Source: Diphasiastrum complanatum
Taxonomy: Eukaryota; Streptophyta; Lycopodiopsida; Lycopodiales; Lycopodiaceae
Reading direction: 5' to 3'
Length of the DNA: 64,000 bases
NCBI GenBank assembly: GCA_029204225.1
Contig: CM055101.1
Location: forward strand, 38,731,374 to 38,795,373
The number at the start of each line of letters is the position of its first letter. The first letter of the stretch is position 1. Below the pieces are notes generated by a model. It was not told the DNA's origin. It saw only the letters and a list, made by a program, of their open reading frames with translations, and made no database searches. Below are positions 62,231 to 64,000 of the stretch, piece after piece. The translations under genes and the position numbers were made by a program.

Positions 62231-63538
62231 CATCTCCATCTTTGGGAGCTTAGTAGCAGCAGTAGAGAAAGCTATCAGAGGATAGGAAAAATCTCTTAGT
62301 TTCTCAGAAAGAATTAGAGGAGGAGAATCGTTGTAGGTGCAGCCTTCAAACTTCTGAATTTCACTGAGAATTTACAGTTGTAGGAAGTAGAATTCCTTGT
62401 GGAAGAAACTCGCTGGAAAAGCAGATGTTCTACACTGATTTCAGAGAGTTTTGTATAGATTTCCCAGCGGAATTAGAGTAGGAATAAGCAAGCACCTCCA
62501 TCGCTGTAAATTCAGAGACTTGCATCTAGTTTCCAGGGGAAAATTCAGTAGTTCTCAGCGATTCTGAAGCCAAAAGGGAAGAGCAAGGTCAGCGCTGCCA
62601 ATACTTCTGAAAATCCAGATTTTAGATAAAGTTTTGGGCCTCAACTTCAAAGATTTGGAGCAATAATACTTCTGCCAGATCAGTGGGCAGGGGGTTTCTG
62701 AAATTTAGGAATTCAGAAGTGTCTTTGGACTTCAAATTTGGCTTTTTGTGGACAAATTGAGGTGCTGTCAGATCAGCGAGGGGGGATAGCAAAAAAATTT
62801 CAGATCTTTTTGCATTTTTTCCGCCTTCTATTCAAAATTCTCAAAGCCACAGTTCTGAAAGCAGTTGAGGAAGAATTCCTACAATAGGGTGCTTCTATTG
62901 TGCTTTACAGATTTCAATTTGAATATTGGATCCCTAGGCATGGAGTTACTAAGATTTCTAGCTTGTATGATTTTCACTACTTTTTGACATCATGAAAACT
63001 TGACCACTATTCCTCCTACAACAGGGCATCTTTGGTACAGGTTAAAATTCATTAACCTAATCTTCTTGTCAACCTTTGAAACTTTTTTTCAATCTTTCTA
63101 CATTTTTGGTCTTCCTACTATGAATTTCTCCCATTGCACTTTACAAGGGGAGAAGAATGTTGTAGATTCTTTGTAGGATGACTCACACTAGCATAGCAAT
63201 TGTTGTACTACCAATTCTTAGTGAATTGTTAGATAATGATCTTTTCAAGACTTCGTGAACTTCAAAAGGCAACCCCAACCAACCAAGATTCATTTTGAAC
63301 TAGAATAAGACTTATGTTTTAATATGAATCATGACAATAGGTGGGACTCCGGAGTTTGATTCAAGATTGATCGTTAATAATCAATTAATGCATATTGCAA
63401 TTTAGACACTGAAAAAGCACTTTCTTTTGCTATAATAGAAGGCTAGAAAAAAAAATTCCCTATAAAAAAAAATCCTAAGTTCCCAAGATTGTAGATTCTT
63501 TCCCATTTCAAACCCTTTTTGAAAAGGCATTTCAAAAA
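62231..63538 (+). other. Leader and unidentified remainder of the gypsy-type insertion
   Basis: AT-rich, no reading frame of gag type. Several CAGATTT/GATCAG-rich segments look like an untranslated leader. The right edge is defined only by the return of LINE sequence. Confidence 0.5.
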
Positions 63539-64000
63539 GGTCCATGAAACATTGGCTGCAACAGTGTGGAGTGACATGGTGAGGAAGGAGGCTTGTGACT
63601 CTAATGGCCTGTTGTGTGGGAAATGATGAAGTAACAAGGCTAGAGACTCTTGGTAGAGCGATGGTCAAAGTGTGGGATGGGAAGACAATTGTGACGTCAA
63701 GATAGTGCCAAGACTGAAGGATAGAAAGGAGTGATCAAAGAGAGTAGTGCGAATGATATGTAAATCAGATATATGTGGAATGGAGGATGGTGACCACATG
63801 AGGTAATCAACAACACTGTGATCTCCACTATGAGGATGACATGTATACCTGCCAGAATCAGGCCATCAAGCTAGGCCATTGTAAACGGCTAGCTCACGAA
63901 CTTCTCCCAACTGTAGCAAGTACCCTATATGCAGCAACAAGTCCCAAACTATCGCCAAATGTCCTGGTAACTCCTAAGTCGTCTCCATCAAGTGCCCATA
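63539..64000 (-). pseudogene. LINE copy 5 continued (linker and endonuclease end)
   Basis: Matches the LINE at 23,260-23,700: HHFPHNRPLESQASFLTMSL, then (reading left along the minus strand from 63,830) VVDYLMWSPSSIP of the endonuclease C-terminus. The element continues past the window edge, so its 5' end is not seen. Confidence 0.82.

Overview
The window is plant nuclear DNA from a large, repeat-rich genome. Most of it is retrotransposon and DNA-transposon debris, through which one spliced host gene is threaded. A fern, gymnosperm or other large-genome land plant would fit, but I cannot name the species from the sequence alone. There are no bacterial operons, rRNA genes or CRISPR arrays.

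The host gene is on the minus strand from about 46,980 down to 13,061. I could place 14 exons with GT-AG borders and matching phases, giving about 464 codons with no internal stop. They encode a DUF3754 membrane protein whose first ~30 residues I did not find. Its exons lie in three clusters (46.9-45.7, 35.1-34.3 and 15.5-13.1 kb) separated by introns of about 10.5 and 18.9 kb. Those introns contain LINEs, hAT elements, gypsy and copia pieces and an antisense fragment of another gene (thioredoxin-like region of a plant J-protein, 18.2-19.6 kb).

Left part (1-13 kb): two Ty1/copia relics on the plus strand, a decayed spliced gene of unknown function (5.0-6.2 kb), a histone H3-fold pseudogene (6.4-7.1 kb), the 5' end of a Ty3/gypsy element with LTR, primer-binding site and gag (7.1-9.1 kb), a minus-strand copia 3' end (9.1-10.6 kb) and a hAT BED-finger fragment (10.6-11.3 kb).

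Middle (20.6-31.1 kb): minus-strand LINE copies, one with an inverted 5' part carrying ORF1, then a GC-rich hAT-like element flanked by a 212-bp tandem duplication. At 36.1-39.7 kb two unrelated gypsy fragments meet back to back. At 40.2-42.8 kb is a decayed hAT transposase (BED and DUF659) with a recognisable terminus.

Right part (51.8-64.0 kb): one minus-strand LINE is broken by a 1,053-bp solo LTR (5-bp target duplication), a complete but dead copia element (55,402-60,993, 5-bp target duplication), a stray copia RNase H segment and a gypsy 5' LTR. The copia element's own LTR carries a 386-bp hAT-type MITE with an 8-bp target duplication. The nesting gives a relative chronology.

The most noteworthy signal is a motif in the C-terminal tail of LINE ORF2. 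All five copies read Q-x-x-I-T-[SH]-F-F once C-to-T stop codons are allowed for, which matches a PCNA-interacting (PIP) box.
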